In this document: piece after piece, positions 9,685 through 18,678 of the stretch
How the letters are laid out: each line of letters starts with the position of its first letter
How positions within the stretch are numbered: the first letter of the stretch is position 1
NCBI RefSeq assembly: GCF_034039665.1
Contig: NZ_CP120131.1
Location: 2,472,499 to 2,536,498, forward strand
Length of the DNA: 64,000 bases
Reading direction: 5' to 3'
From: Mammaliicoccus sp. Dog046
Lineage (GTDB): Bacteria; Bacillota; Bacilli; Staphylococcales; Staphylococcaceae
The notes under the pieces: generated by a model
Seen by the model: only the letters and a program-made list of their open reading frames with translations
What the model was told of the DNA's origin: nothing
Databases searched by the model: none
Position numbers and translations under genes: made by a program

Positions 9685-10469
9685 ACACAACATTCGTATT
9701 AGCTCTCGTATTGTTGGCACTTATGATTATATTCGGTGGTAAAAAAGGCTTCCGCTCTTTTATCACATTGTTCTTAAATTTAATAACATTATTTATAGCA
9801 TTGATACTCATCGTATATAAAACACCTATATTTATTGTATTGATTATCTTCTGCCTGTTAATCGCGTGTATTAACTTGTTCTATATTAACGAATATAATA
9901 CAAAGACCATTGCCGCCTTTATCGCAACAATCCTATCAACGTTAATATTAATAGGACTCATATACTACATCGTCGACATTTCAATGTTGCAAGGATTTAC
10001 AGAAGAAGAACAAGATGAGACATATATCTTTTCAATGAACGTTGGTATCAACTACGCACAACTAATGGTATTCACCATAGTGCTAGCCGTCATAGCAGCA
10101 GTCATAGACTTAAGCATATCCATCAGTTCACCTATGTATGAATTATATGAAGCACATCCAAATATATCCCTGAACCAACTATTCAAATCAGGATTAACGA
10201 TAGGACGAGATATACTCTCAACAACAACAAATACCATTTACTTCGCCTACATAGGCGGACAAATCACGTTGTTCTTCTGGTTCGGAAAATTGAATTATAC
10301 ATTTGGAGAAATTATTAATGCTAAAATATTCGCTGCAGAAATTATATCCATCCTATTAGGAGGCATCGCAGTCAGTATCGCTATACCAATCACATCAGCC
10401 ATCACTGTACAGCTGATCAAAAAATCTCAACTTAAACATGATAATAATGAAAAAGCCCAGGACAATTAA
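9681..10469 (+). CDS. YibE/YibF-family membrane protein (smaller partner)
   Basis: A 262-residue, almost entirely hydrophobic paralogue of the upstream protein, with about seven transmembrane helices and the matching blocks VIAAVIDLSISISSPMYEL and LFKSGLTIGRDILSTTTN. It lacks the extracytoplasmic domain of its partner. The GAGAGGAGG site lies in the 3' end of the upstream gene and the start overlaps its stop by 4 bp (translational coupling). The stop codon sits inside the loop of a strong terminator hairpin. Function unknown; the pair could form a heteromeric transporter. Confidence 0.88.
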   Translation: MNTTFVLALVLLALMIIFGGKKGFRSFITLFLNLITLFIALILIVYKTPIFIVLIIFCLLIACINLFYINEYNTKTIAAFIATILSTLILIGLIYYIVDISMLQGFTEEEQDETYIFSMNVGINYAQLMVFTIVLAVIAAVIDLSISISSPMYELYEAHPNISLNQLFKSGLTIGRDILSTTTNTIYFAYIGGQITLFFWFGKLNYTFGEIINAKIFAAEIISILLGGIAVSIAIPITSAITVQLIKKSQLKHDNNEKAQDN

Positions 10470-10485
10470 TTTTGTCCCGGGCTTT
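10451..10485. terminator. Terminator shared by the convergent YibF-like and dioxygenase genes
   Basis: AAAGCCCAGGACAA pairs with TTGTCCCGGGCTTT around a 6-nt loop. It overlaps the last codons and stop of the YibF-like gene and lies between convergent genes. Confidence 0.75.
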
Positions 10486-10524
10486 CGTCGTTATTTGGAT
10501 GGAATTGCGTTTACTTTACTTCTA

Positions 10525-11454
10525 TTATATAGGTTCTAAATTATTTTCAATTTCTTCTCTTCGGTCTTCAAGAAATTCTGGTAAATCTAGGTTTTGCCCT
10601 ATTTGTTCAACATCATCATACGGTAATCCTGGTCCTTCTGTCGCGAATTCGATTAATATATGCGAATGTCTGTAATACAGACTCTTAAAGAAGTCTCTAT
10701 CTACGATTCCTGAGTGTACCACTTCTTTATCATCTAATAATGATTTCACTTTATTAAGTTCATCTTCATCAGCTACTGATAAAGCTAAATGATGAACACT
10801 GCCTTTTCCTGGTCTTTCTTTAGTACCTTTTTCTTCTTTCAACACAATATCACTATACAATCCTGCTTGATCAATTGTATAAATCAATTCACTTTCCGAA
10901 TCAACCAACTCGAAATTCAAATCATTTTCTAGGAAATCTTTCATTTCAGAAACGTCATCTATTTTAAATTCGATTGGCCCCATACCCATGATTTGGTGTT
11001 CATTCGGCACATCAGTGTATCTATTATTTCGCCAATCTTGTGGTGTTTTTCTATCTTCGTTTGGTAATAACACCATTTCTAAACCTTCATGGTCTCTAAA
11101 ATGCAATGCCATCATGCCGTTATAAATACCAACTGCATCATGATCGACATCTAATTTTTCAAAACGTTCTTTCCAATATGACAAACTCTCCTCAGATGGC
11201 ACTAATAATCCAATTCTCGATATTGTATTCGTACCTTTATAAGTCTGACCCATCGGCTTAATTTCAAAAAATGTTAAAGACGTACCCGGTGTTCCCACTT
11301 CATCTCCATAAAACAAGTGGTACATTGAAGGATCATCTTGATTCACTGACTTTAAGTACATACGTAAACCTAATTGATTAACATAAAAATCTTTATTCAA
11401 CTTTGCATCTTTCGTTAACATTGAAATATGATGATGCCCTAAAATTTTTACCAT
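10525..11454 (-). CDS. Ring-cleaving dioxygenase, VOC family (MhqO/MhqA-like)
   Basis: A 309-residue protein with two vicinal-oxygen-chelate halves. Candidate metal ligands are the HHH of GHHHISMLT (residues 6-8), Glu in FFEIKP, His in SVHHLALSV near residue 213, and Glu of HILIEFATEGPG. This class degrades or conjugates hydroquinone/catechol electrophiles in the Mhq stress regulon of Bacillus and Staphylococcus. The start has an AGGAGG site 7 nt upstream. A diverged second copy is at 22218-23186. No MhqR-like repressor gene is present nearby, so the control is unknown. Confidence 0.88.
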   Translation of the reverse strand: MVKILGHHHISMLTKDAKLNKDFYVNQLGLRMYLKSVNQDDPSMYHLFYGDEVGTPGTSLTFFEIKPMGQTYKGTNTISRIGLLVPSEESLSYWKERFEKLDVDHDAVGIYNGMMALHFRDHEGLEMVLLPNEDRKTPQDWRNNRYTDVPNEHQIMGMGPIEFKIDDVSEMKDFLENDLNFELVDSESELIYTIDQAGLYSDIVLKEEKGTKERPGKGSVHHLALSVADEDELNKVKSLLDDKEVVHSGIVDRDFFKSLYYRHSHILIEFATEGPGLPYDDVEQIGQNLDLPEFLEDRREEIENNLEPI

Positions 11455-11530
11455 TACAGTACCTCCTATGATTTATCTACATTATACGCGTTCAAGAACA
11501 CACATTACAAAAATTAAACTCCAATATAAA

Positions 11531-11566
11531 GACACCAGTCATAGTGACCGCTCTATGACTGGTGTC
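11531..11566 (-). terminator. Terminator of the nucleotidyltransferase gene
   Basis: GACACCAGTCATAG pairs perfectly with CTATGACTGGTGTC around 8 nt, immediately after the TAA of the minus-strand gene. The following T-rich run is short. Confidence 0.65.
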
Positions 11567-11569
11567 TAG

Positions 11570-12328
11570 TTAAGCGTATTTTTCGTATAAGTAATTAAAG
11601 ATGTCTTCAAACCCTTGGTCCCATTCCATTTCCACTATGCTTTTAATTTCATTTTTGTACAAATTCATGAACACAGAAACGGTTTCGCGATGACTTCGAG
11701 AGTTATTTAGATCATTAACCTTTACTAACGTCTCGTATATTTCAGATGGCAAATGGTGTGCAGCTTTCTTCCCAAGTAACGATTTTTCAGGATAATATTT
11801 ATATAAGAGTACTTTCGTTACATGATTAAGCGCATTATCTATCATTTGTGTCGTCCACAAATGCTGACCTCTCTCAGCGATATGATCATATTGATATATA
11901 AACCAGCAACTATCTATTGCGGAATCATTGAACATTTCAGTTGTTAATCTTAAATCTTGTTCTTTGTAATGATTTAATCTATGCCCTGGATCGTATAGGA
12001 CCTTTATCACATCTGTTTGAGGATAATCATTTTCATAAACAATATAGCAATCAATATGTAACATGTCTGTATACACGCCAATGATTTGCGGACAAATGAT
12101 TTCTATTAAATCTTTATACAAAAGTTTACGGTATGCCTCTAATGCTTTTACAATATCACCGTATACGGTTTCGACCATAACATCATGTTTGAGCATTACA
12201 TATAAATCTAAATCAGAATATGCATCGTTTTCTCCTCTTGCAATTGATCCCTTTAAAAATATTGCCACAACTCCATTTACATTTTTCATTTTTGGCAAAA
12301 TACTTTCTAACGCATTTTCATATCTCAT
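11570..12328 (-). CDS. Nucleotidyltransferase-fold protein (aminoglycoside adenylyltransferase-like)
   Basis: A 252-residue protein with the polymerase-beta nucleotidyltransferase motif GSIARGENDAYSDLDLYV (residues 27-44). Ser28 and Asp39/Asp41 are placed as in the ANT/MNT families. The rest is helical, as in aminoglycoside nucleotidyltransferases and uncharacterised chromosomal relatives. A resistance role cannot be claimed from the motif alone. It stands alone between a dioxygenase and an MFS gene, each with its own signals, and is preceded by a weak AAAGGAGG site. Fold is confident; substrate unknown. Confidence 0.75.
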   Translation of the reverse strand: MRYENALESILPKMKNVNGVVAIFLKGSIARGENDAYSDLDLYVMLKHDVMVETVYGDIVKALEAYRKLLYKDLIEIICPQIIGVYTDMLHIDCYIVYENDYPQTDVIKVLYDPGHRLNHYKEQDLRLTTEMFNDSAIDSCWFIYQYDHIAERGQHLWTTQMIDNALNHVTKVLLYKYYPEKSLLGKKAAHHLPSEIYETLVKVNDLNNSRSHRETVSVFMNLYKNEIKSIVEMEWDQGFEDIFNYLYEKYA

Positions 12329-12457
12329 ATTATCCCTCCTTTATTAATTTTTTAGATTATTTTAATATAGCATAATTACACTTTGTATTTAAATGCGTAT
12401 TTTTCGAAATTCATATTTTTTAGCGTTATGATTGTATTAATTAAGGAGCGATTAGAA

Positions 12458-13627
12458 ATGACGGTTGAACAGAAGAAAAGATCTATTTCATTATTACTTG
12501 CTGGTTTCATTATTTTTTCAAGCTTATATGTCACACAACCTATATTTAACGGCCTGAGCCATTATTTCAATGTTTCATTATCAGACGTTAGTTTAACATT
12601 ATCAGTCACAACATTTATGCTAGGTATTGGTTTAATCATCGTTCCAATGTTCAACAATATTGAGAAGAAACGTATGATGTCGATTTCGGTACTTCTTGTC
12701 AGTTTACTTTCGATAATTAGTGCGTTTGTAACTAACTTTCATATTTTTCTTATTATACGTGGACTTATGGGACTTGCTTTAAGTGGCGTTCCTTCTATTG
12801 CGATGGCTTATATTGCTGATGAAGTTCAAAAAGATCGTGTTCGAAAAGTGATGGGCATATATGTCGCTGGTACGACTTTCGGTGGTATGTCAGGTCGTGT
12901 TGTTGTAGGCATTCTAACAGATTTAGCACATTGGCAAGTAGCCATTGCAACATTAAGTATTATTAATTTAATTCTTGCGATATTGATGGTGCTATTACTA
13001 CCCGCTTCTACAGTACAAACACCACGTTGGACATCACCGAAACAACATTTAAAACAATATGTTCAACTCTTAAAAATACCTGCTGTATTAAAAACGATGT
13101 CCCTTGCGTTTCTATTAATGGGTACTTTCGTAACGATTTATAGCTACATCACTGTTCGATTTGAACGCGCTCCATTTTCCTTGTCCGAATCAACAATTGC
13201 TTTTATTTTTCTTTTATATTTAATAGGTACATATAGTTCTATTCACTTTGGTAAATTAAGTTATAAACTTGGTATTAAACGAGCTTATGCACTCGCTATA
13301 ACAATTATGATTACTGGTATATTACTTACTTTCTTCACTTATTTACCAATTGATATTCTCGGTCTCTCCGCACTGACTTTCGGATTCTTTGGTGCACATT
13401 CTATACAAAGTAGTTACATCGCAACTTTAACAGAATCAAGTAAGTCGCATGCTTCTACTTTATATTTATTAGGTTATTATGTAGGATCAAGCTTTTTAAC
13501 ATTGCTTGGCGGATATGTCTTTGTACATTTTGAATGGCAAGGTATCGTGGTGCTCACTTTATTATTAACACTGACTGCAACATTCATCAGTTATTCATTA
13601 TTCAAACAAACGACTGTTGAAGGATGA
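12458..13627 (+). CDS. MFS transporter (YnfM/arabinose-efflux type)
   Basis: A 12-helix major facilitator of 389 residues. The start is taken at the ATG behind TTAAGGAGCGATTAGAA; an upstream in-frame ATG at 12383 has no ribosome site. The first helices contain YVTQPIFNGLSHYF and the loop 2-3 region has a degenerate GxxxxR motif (MFNNIEKKRMM). Helix 5 has GTTFGGMSGRVVVGIL, typical of drug/sugar efflux MFS proteins. Substrate is not predictable. The long 131-bp repeat array starts about 60 bp after the stop codon. Confidence 0.88.
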   Translation: MTVEQKKRSISLLLAGFIIFSSLYVTQPIFNGLSHYFNVSLSDVSLTLSVTTFMLGIGLIIVPMFNNIEKKRMMSISVLLVSLLSIISAFVTNFHIFLIIRGLMGLALSGVPSIAMAYIADEVQKDRVRKVMGIYVAGTTFGGMSGRVVVGILTDLAHWQVAIATLSIINLILAILMVLLLPASTVQTPRWTSPKQHLKQYVQLLKIPAVLKTMSLAFLLMGTFVTIYSYITVRFERAPFSLSESTIAFIFLLYLIGTYSSIHFGKLSYKLGIKRAYALAITIMITGILLTFFTYLPIDILGLSALTFGFFGAHSIQSSYIATLTESSKSHASTLYLLGYYVGSSFLTLLGGYVFVHFEWQGIVVLTLLLTLTATFISYSLFKQTTVEG

Positions 13628-13685
13628 AATATATAAAGTGAAGTTCTATGGATGTAGGCAATGTATTTTAAAGAGAAGTTTCTTG

Positions 13686-14800
13686 TTAGATTTTCTAACG
13701 AGATTGTTTCTCTAAACTATCTCGTTAGCCTACAATAATAACATGTTTTATTCCTCTTTTAGGCTTTTTGAGCGTCTTTTTATGCTCTAACGTGATTGTT
13801 TTTCCGAACTATCTCGTTAAAATTTCTAACAGGATTGTTTCTCTAAACTATCTCGTTAGACTGTAATAATCACATGTTTTATTCCTCTTTTAGGCTTTTT
13901 GAGCGTCTTTTTATGCTCTAACGTGATTGTTTTTCCGAACTATCTCGTTAAAATTTCTAACAGGATTGTTTCTCTAAACTATCTCGTTAGACTGTAATAA
14001 TCACATGTTTTATTCCTCTTTTAGGCTTTTTGAGCGTCTTTTTATGCTCTAACGAGATTGTTTTCCCGAACTATCTCATTAAAATTTCTAACAGGATTGT
14101 TTCTCTAAACTATCTCGTTAGCCTACAATAATCACATATTTTATTCCTCTTTTAGGCTTTTTGAGCGTCTTTTTATGCTCTAACGTGATTGTTTTTCCGA
14201 ACTATCTCGTTAAAATTTCTAACAGGATTGTTTCTCTAAACTATCTCGTTAGACTGTAATAATCACATGTTTTATTCCTCTTTTAGGCTTTTTGAGCGTC
14301 TTTTTATGCTCTAACGTGATTGTTTTTCCGAACTATCTCGTTAAAATTTCTAACAGGATTGTTTCTCTAAACTATCTCGTTAGACTGTAATAATCACATG
14401 TTTTATTCCTCTTTTAGGCTTTTTGAGCGTCTTTTTATGCTCTAACGAGATTGTTTTCCCGAACTATCTCATTAAAATTTCTAACAGGATTGTTTCTCTA
14501 AACTATCTCGTTAGCCTACAATAATCACATATTTTATTCCTCTTTTAGGCTTTTTGAGCGTCTTTTTATGCTCTAACGTGATTGTTTTTCCGAACTATCT
14601 CGTTAAAATTTCTAACAGGATTGTTTCTCTAAACTATCTCGTTAGACTGTAATAATCACATGTTTTATTCCTCTTTTAGGCTTTTTGAGCGTCTTTTTAT
14701 GCTCTAACGTGATTGTTTTTCCGAACTATCTCGTTAAAATTTCTAACAGGATTGTTTCTCTAAACTATCTCGTTAGACTGTAATAATCACATGTTTTATA
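13686..14800. repeat. 131-bp tandem repeat array, about 8.5 copies, with 393-bp higher-order units
   Basis: The landmark ACATG/ACATA recurs at 13741, 13872, 14003, 14134, 14265, 14396, 14527, 14658 and 14789, exactly 131 bp apart each time. Every unit carries two stem-loops, CTAACGTGAT...TATCTCGTTA and CTAACAGGATTG...CTATCTCGTTAG. A linker carries TTTTAGGCTTTTTGAGCG. Variant positions (ACGAGATTG, CCCGAA, CTCATT, GCCTACA) recur every third unit, so blocks of three units have been duplicated. No convincing open reading frame with a ribosome site spans it. It fills the gap between the MFS gene and the next array. Confidence 0.97.
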
Positions 14801-14820
14801 CCTTATCTACAATGACTTTT

Positions 14821-15032
14821 AATGTTCGACGCCTCAATGTTGCTTGTCGACCTCTACTTGCAATGTTCAACGCTCCAATGTTGCTTGTCGACCTCCACTT
14901 GCAATGTTCGACGCCTCAATGTTGCTTGTCGACCTCTACTTGCAATGTTCAACGCTCCAATGTTGCTTGTCGACCTCCACTTGCAATGTTCGACGCCTCA
15001 ATGTTGCTTGTCAGCCTTCACTTGCAATGTTC
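14821..15032. repeat. 41-bp tandem repeat array, about 5 copies, alternating two variants
   Basis: AATGTTC recurs at 14821, 14862, 14903, 14944, 14985 and 15026, exactly 41 bp apart. Units alternate between TTCGACGCCTC and TTCAACGCTCC forms (82-bp super-unit), and each carries GTCGACC. It abuts the 131-bp array. Three open frames run through it only because 41 is not a multiple of three and no stop occurs in the unit; they encode periodic, Cys-rich peptides with no ribosome site. Confidence 0.95.
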
Positions 15033-15059
15033 AGCATATTTTACAGCTACCTGGCAAAA

Positions 15060-15090
15060 AAGCCGACAAAGTATTTAACTTTGTCGGCTT
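15060..15090 (-). terminator. Terminator of rocD
   Basis: AAGCCGACAAAGT pairs with ACTTTGTCGGCTT, followed on the minus strand by a run of T residues, 25 bp beyond the rocD stop. Confidence 0.88.
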
Positions 15091-15114
15091 ATAAGAACAA
15101 TCAATCATTTCAAC

Positions 15115-16317
15115 TTATGTTGTTTGTTTTGATTTTTCTTCTATCGTTTGTGTAATCACACTGATGATAGTATCAATGTCCCCTTCATCTATGACTAATG
15201 GAGGGGCTAATCGTATAATGTTACCTTGTGTTTCTTTACATAACACACCTTGTTGATTAATGCTTGATACAATTGACTGTGCTGGTTCATTTAATTCAAG
15301 ACCAATAAACAATCCGCGTCCCCTCACTTCCTTAATCATCGAACTATCGATACTTTGTAATCCAGATAATAATTTTTCTCCTAATTGACGAGAACGTTCT
15401 GCTAAATCTTCATCTATGAGTACATCCAATGCTGCGATTGAAACCGCACAAGCTAATGGATTTCCTCCAAATGTAGATCCATGTGTACCTGGTGTAAGTA
15501 CTTGCATAACATCATCATTAGCAACAATTGCTGAAATCGGATATAATCCGCCACCTAATGCTTTACCTAATAAATACATATCTGGTTCAACGTCTTCCCA
15601 TTCCATCGCAAACATTTTTCCTGTTCGTCCTAAACCTACTTGGATTTCATCTGCGATTAATAAGATGTTATTCGCTTCACACAATGCTTTAACTTCTTTA
15701 ATGAAATGTTTAGGTGGAATATTCACGCCACCTTCACCTTGAATAGGTTCCATTATAATTGCAGTTGTTTGTGGCGTAATGAGTGATTTAATATGTTCTA
15801 CATTACCAAATTCACTATATTTCACATTACCTGCAAGTACTCCGAATCCTTCTTTGTAACTATCGTTTGATGATAAAGATAACGAACCGATTGTTCTACC
15901 GTGAAAGTTTCCTTCCATCGCAATAATTTCTGCCTCTTTCGCATTAATGCCTTTAACATCTTGTGCCCATTTAGTAGCTACTTTAATTGCTGTTTCTACC
16001 GCTTCTGTACCTGTATTCATTGGTAATACTTTGTTTTTATTTGCTAATTTACAAATTTTTTCTTCCCATTTACCTAAATTATCACTATACAATGCCCTAG
16101 AAGTCATTGTAATCTTTTGACTTTGATCTAGAAAAGCTTTGATAATTGCTGGATGACAATGTCCTTGGTTTAGTACTGAGAATCCTGCTACACAATCAAT
16201 ATACGTATTTCCTTCTGAGTCTTTGACGTGTGCCCCTTTACCTTCAGTTAAAACGATATCTAACGGACTATAATTATTCGGGCTATATTTCTCTGTTAAT
16301 TCAATGAACTGATTCAT
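15115..16317 (-). CDS. rocD: Ornithine--oxo-acid aminotransferase
   Basis: A class III PLP aminotransferase of 400 residues that converts ornithine to glutamate semialdehyde in arginine/proline metabolism. Visible are the NTGTEAVETAIK cofactor-phosphate loop near residue 100, NFHGRTIGSLSLS, EPIQGEGGVN, IADEIQVGLGRTGK and the Schiff-base lysine in LLGKALGGG near residue 252. Acetylornithine aminotransferase is the main alternative; the length, absence of other arg genes and overall pattern favour RocD. About 30 bp upstream (16350-16366) a TGAATATTAATACGAAT sequence weakly resembles an arginine-repressor box. Confidence 0.88.
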   Translation of the reverse strand: MNQFIELTEKYSPNNYSPLDIVLTEGKGAHVKDSEGNTYIDCVAGFSVLNQGHCHPAIIKAFLDQSQKITMTSRALYSDNLGKWEEKICKLANKNKVLPMNTGTEAVETAIKVATKWAQDVKGINAKEAEIIAMEGNFHGRTIGSLSLSSNDSYKEGFGVLAGNVKYSEFGNVEHIKSLITPQTTAIIMEPIQGEGGVNIPPKHFIKEVKALCEANNILLIADEIQVGLGRTGKMFAMEWEDVEPDMYLLGKALGGGLYPISAIVANDDVMQVLTPGTHGSTFGGNPLACAVSIAALDVLIDEDLAERSRQLGEKLLSGLQSIDSSMIKEVRGRGLFIGLELNEPAQSIVSSINQQGVLCKETQGNIIRLAPPLVIDEGDIDTIISVITQTIEEKSKQTT

Positions 16318-16438
16318 TTAATACCCACCTTTATAATAAATATACTTAAATTCGTATTAATATTCATTATCATACAGTTTATTTGTATATAAGTCAAAGT
16401 AATTCGGGTATTTTTTCATTCTATTTTCAAAAGGAATA

Positions 16439-17335
16439 TTATGTTAATAAATCTCGCATTGCGCTTTCAATTTCAGGAAAATCAAATTCAAAGTGCTGTT
16501 CTCCCAATCTTTTTGGGTTTACTTTTTGAACATCTAATATAATTGTAGACTGCTCTCCCAATAGTATTTTTAATGCGATAGCTGGTGCTGGTAGCCAATG
16601 TGGTCTATGCATAACTTTACCAATCGCTTTACCTAAATCTTTCTGACGAACAGGGTTAGGACTGCACATATTGTAAACACCTTTTGAATCTTGAGTATCG
16701 ATTAACGTGGTAATACCTTTAATTAAGTCTGCAATATGAATCCAGCTCATCCACTGTTCTCCCGATCCAAGCGATCCACCGACAAAAAACTGATACGGTT
16801 TAGCCATCGTTGGTAATGCGCCACCTTTATTAGATAACACAACACCAAATCGACCAACAACAACCCTCGTGCCTATATTTTCAAACAATCGTGCTGTTTG
16901 TTCCCATCTCGATGCAACCGTCGACAAGTAATCATGTGCGACAAATTGATCATATTCGTCATACGAAACGATTTTAGACGGCGGGTAGTATCCAACAGCA
17001 CTTGCATTAAACAATACTTCAGGTCCATACCCCTGCTTCGCAAAGTAATCATACAACCGTTGTGTCGATTCAACGCGACTATTCATAATCGCTGCCTTAT
17101 GTTCAGCAGTCCATCTTTGATTAAGATTCGCACCAGCCAAATTGATGACAATATTAATTCTGGGTATATGTTCTTCCCAGTTTTCTTTTGACCAATTAAT
17201 GTAATGCACACGTGATTCCGAAGTTTTCAAATCACTTCTAGTTAAAACATATATCTCACTATTTGAATTTAAATAATGCTGTACAAGTTCAGTTCCAACT
17301 AATCCTGTGCCACCCGTTATTAATATGTTATCCAC
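16439..17335 (-). CDS. NAD(P)-dependent epimerase-like protein, TIGR01777/YfcH family
   Basis: A 298-residue extended short-chain-dehydrogenase-fold protein. The NAD-binding motif ILITGGTGLVGTEL is at residues 4-17. Further family features are the INLAGANLNQRWTAEHK block, an SxGYYP segment (NASAVGYYPPS near 110) in place of the usual YxxxK active site, RFGVVLS, and a C-terminal DUF1731-like domain with PAPAIALKILLGE and PKRLGEQHFEFDFP. The biochemical role of the family is unknown. It is monocistronic, with a GGAGGGAT site before the ATG. Confidence 0.88.
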   Translation of the reverse strand: MDNILITGGTGLVGTELVQHYLNSNSEIYVLTRSDLKTSESRVHYINWSKENWEEHIPRINIVINLAGANLNQRWTAEHKAAIMNSRVESTQRLYDYFAKQGYGPEVLFNASAVGYYPPSKIVSYDEYDQFVAHDYLSTVASRWEQTARLFENIGTRVVVGRFGVVLSNKGGALPTMAKPYQFFVGGSLGSGEQWMSWIHIADLIKGITTLIDTQDSKGVYNMCSPNPVRQKDLGKAIGKVMHRPHWLPAPAIALKILLGEQSTIILDVQKVNPKRLGEQHFEFDFPEIESAMRDLLT

Positions 17336-17394
17336 GTCATCCCTCCTTTGAATCCATTCGTCATTTTACAATTAATATTCTATATACCCTATTA

Positions 17395-17709
17395 TTAACT
17401 GATTAATTTCAAGCCAATCGTACTAGCGAGAATAACACCTATAAATACGAGCCGTTTCAATGATTTAGACTCTCCGTAAAAGACAATACCTAAAATAGCA
17501 CCACCAACTGCACCAATGCCCGTCCAAACTGCGTAGCTCGTACTCATAGATATGGTTTGCATCGCAATAGATAAACTAATAAAGCTCAATGAGAAAAATA
17601 ACGCCAAGCCCAATAACGACAATTTATTATTACGCTGTGCATAGATATTGATAAATAAAACACCTAACATTTCAAATATGCCTGCTAATACAAGAATGAA
17701 CCACGCCAT
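17395..17709 (-). CDS. Small multidrug resistance subunit, YkkD-like (guanidinium exporter partner)
   Basis: A 104-residue, four-helix SMR protein with the membrane Glu in FEMLG (helix 1) and SYAVWTGIGAVGGAILGI in helix 3. The chosen ATG at 17709 has AAGGAAGG eight bases upstream, a site that lies in the last codons of the preceding SMR gene. An upstream ATG at 17730 would overlap that gene and lacks a site. Paired SMR genes behind a guanidine-I riboswitch act as heteromeric proton-coupled guanidinium exporters, so this is most likely that second subunit. Confidence 0.92.
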   Translation of the reverse strand: MAWFILVLAGIFEMLGVLFINIYAQRNNKLSLLGLALFFSLSFISLSIAMQTISMSTSYAVWTGIGAVGGAILGIVFYGESKSLKRLVFIGVILASTIGLKLIS

Positions 17710-17710
17710 T

Positions 17711-18034
17711 TTATGCACCTTCCTTTTCATTTGTCACAAGTTTCAATCCGACAACACCAATAATTAATATTACAATTAACAATACTTTTCCGACGATAAC
17801 AGGTTCACCGAAGAATACAAAGTCAGCGATTGTTACACCTGATGCACCCAATCCAACGTATACTGCATATGCCGTGCCAACAGGTAATTGTTTCGATGCA
17901 TGAATTAATAAATAAAAACTTACTACAATCGCAATAATCGTTAATATCCACTCAAACGTATTATTCGCATGTGTTAAACCAACAACCCATCCTACTTCAA
18001 ATAAAGCACCAATCACAATTTTCAACCAATTCAT
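17711..18034 (-). CDS. Small multidrug resistance subunit, YkkC-like (guanidinium exporter)
   Basis: A 107-residue SMR protein with four transmembrane helices, the essential Glu in ALFEVGWVVGL (residue about 13) and GTAYAVYVGLGASGVTIAD in helix 3. It starts at the ATG behind TAAGGAGG and is the first gene after the guanidine-I riboswitch, with its partner 1 bp downstream. Function is inferred from the riboswitch plus the two-gene SMR layout. Confidence 0.93.
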   Translation of the reverse strand: MNWLKIVIGALFEVGWVVGLTHANNTFEWILTIIAIVVSFYLLIHASKQLPVGTAYAVYVGLGASGVTIADFVFFGEPVIVGKVLLIVILIIGVVGLKLVTNEKEGA

Positions 18035-18054
18035 CAATATTCCTCCTTAAATTT

Positions 18055-18175
18055 AAAAAAAGCCTAGGAAACTTATTCAATAAGTCTCCCAGGCTTTTAT
18101 CCTTCCGTGTCACAAGTCATACTTGTGGCTTTCTCTCGGACCAGGCTAACATTTCAGTTACGGAACCCTAGAAAG
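18055..18175 (-). promoter_or_regulatory. Guanidine-I (ykkC) riboswitch with terminator
   Basis: Read on the minus strand the leader has the hallmark blocks CTAGGGTTCCG, CTGGTCCGAGAG, ACACGGAAGGATAAAAGCC and GGGAGA in order. The last block forms the 5' arm of a terminator (AAGCCTGGGAGACTTA with TAAGTTTCCTAGGCTT, then seven T). Ligand binding would hold the CCTGGGAGA segment in the aptamer and allow read-through into the SMR pair. The aptamer spans about 18085-18175 and the terminator 18055-18096. Confidence 0.96.
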
Positions 18176-18319
18176 CTTTTATTCGATTAATTTGAATTAT
18201 AGCAAACCGCTCATGAACCTTCAATAAAAGATACTTCGCATCGCTTAGTTACAAATCACAACATAAATCAGATATAATAGAAATAATCATAATAAATCTA
18301 CTAAATCGAGGTGACAACA

Positions 18320-18652
18320 TTGAATCAAACAGGTTTTCGTATTAAGCAAAGACGAGAAGAACTCGGCTTAAGCACACACCAACTAGCTAAAAGCATCAAC
18401 GTCAATCAATCAACCATCTCAAGATATGAAACAGGTCAAACAGCTAAATTACCCCCATCCGTTGTAGAGAAGTTATCTATCGCACTACATACAACACCTG
18501 CTTATATATTAGGGTGGGTAAATGTACCAGAAGCTTTTGAAGATGAAGAAGATTCTCAAATCATCAACGATGCTATACAACTATTAAGAACAATGAATAA
18601 AGATAAAAAACGTCGGGTATATCAATTAATACAAGATGTTGCTTCAGAATAG
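18320..18652 (+). CDS. XRE-family helix-turn-helix regulator
   Basis: A 110-residue protein. Residues about 5-60 form a Cro/CI-type HTH (GFRIKQRREELGLSTHQLAK, then INVNQSTISRYETGQ), followed by an acidic helical tail. A TTG start at 18320 is preferred because GAGGTG lies 6 bp before it; the in-frame GTG at 18311 is part of that ribosome site. Target unknown. It is 26 bp ahead of the SRPBCC gene and may be in the same transcript. Confidence 0.85.
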   Translation: MNQTGFRIKQRREELGLSTHQLAKSINVNQSTISRYETGQTAKLPPSVVEKLSIALHTTPAYILGWVNVPEAFEDEEDSQIINDAIQLLRTMNKDKKRRVYQLIQDVASE

Positions 18653-18678
18653 TTTTAAATTTAAGGAGGATTTTTAAA

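Noticed and set aside
14791..15155. Three plus-strand open frames (90-103 codons) encoding Cys-rich periodic peptides
   Set aside because: They are frames through the 41-bp array, lack ribosome sites and owe their length to a stop-free repeat unit whose length is not a multiple of three.
16350..16366. Arginine-repressor (ARG) box upstream of rocD
   Set aside because: The match is partial and only one site is seen, so it is mentioned in the rocD entry but not listed as a feature.
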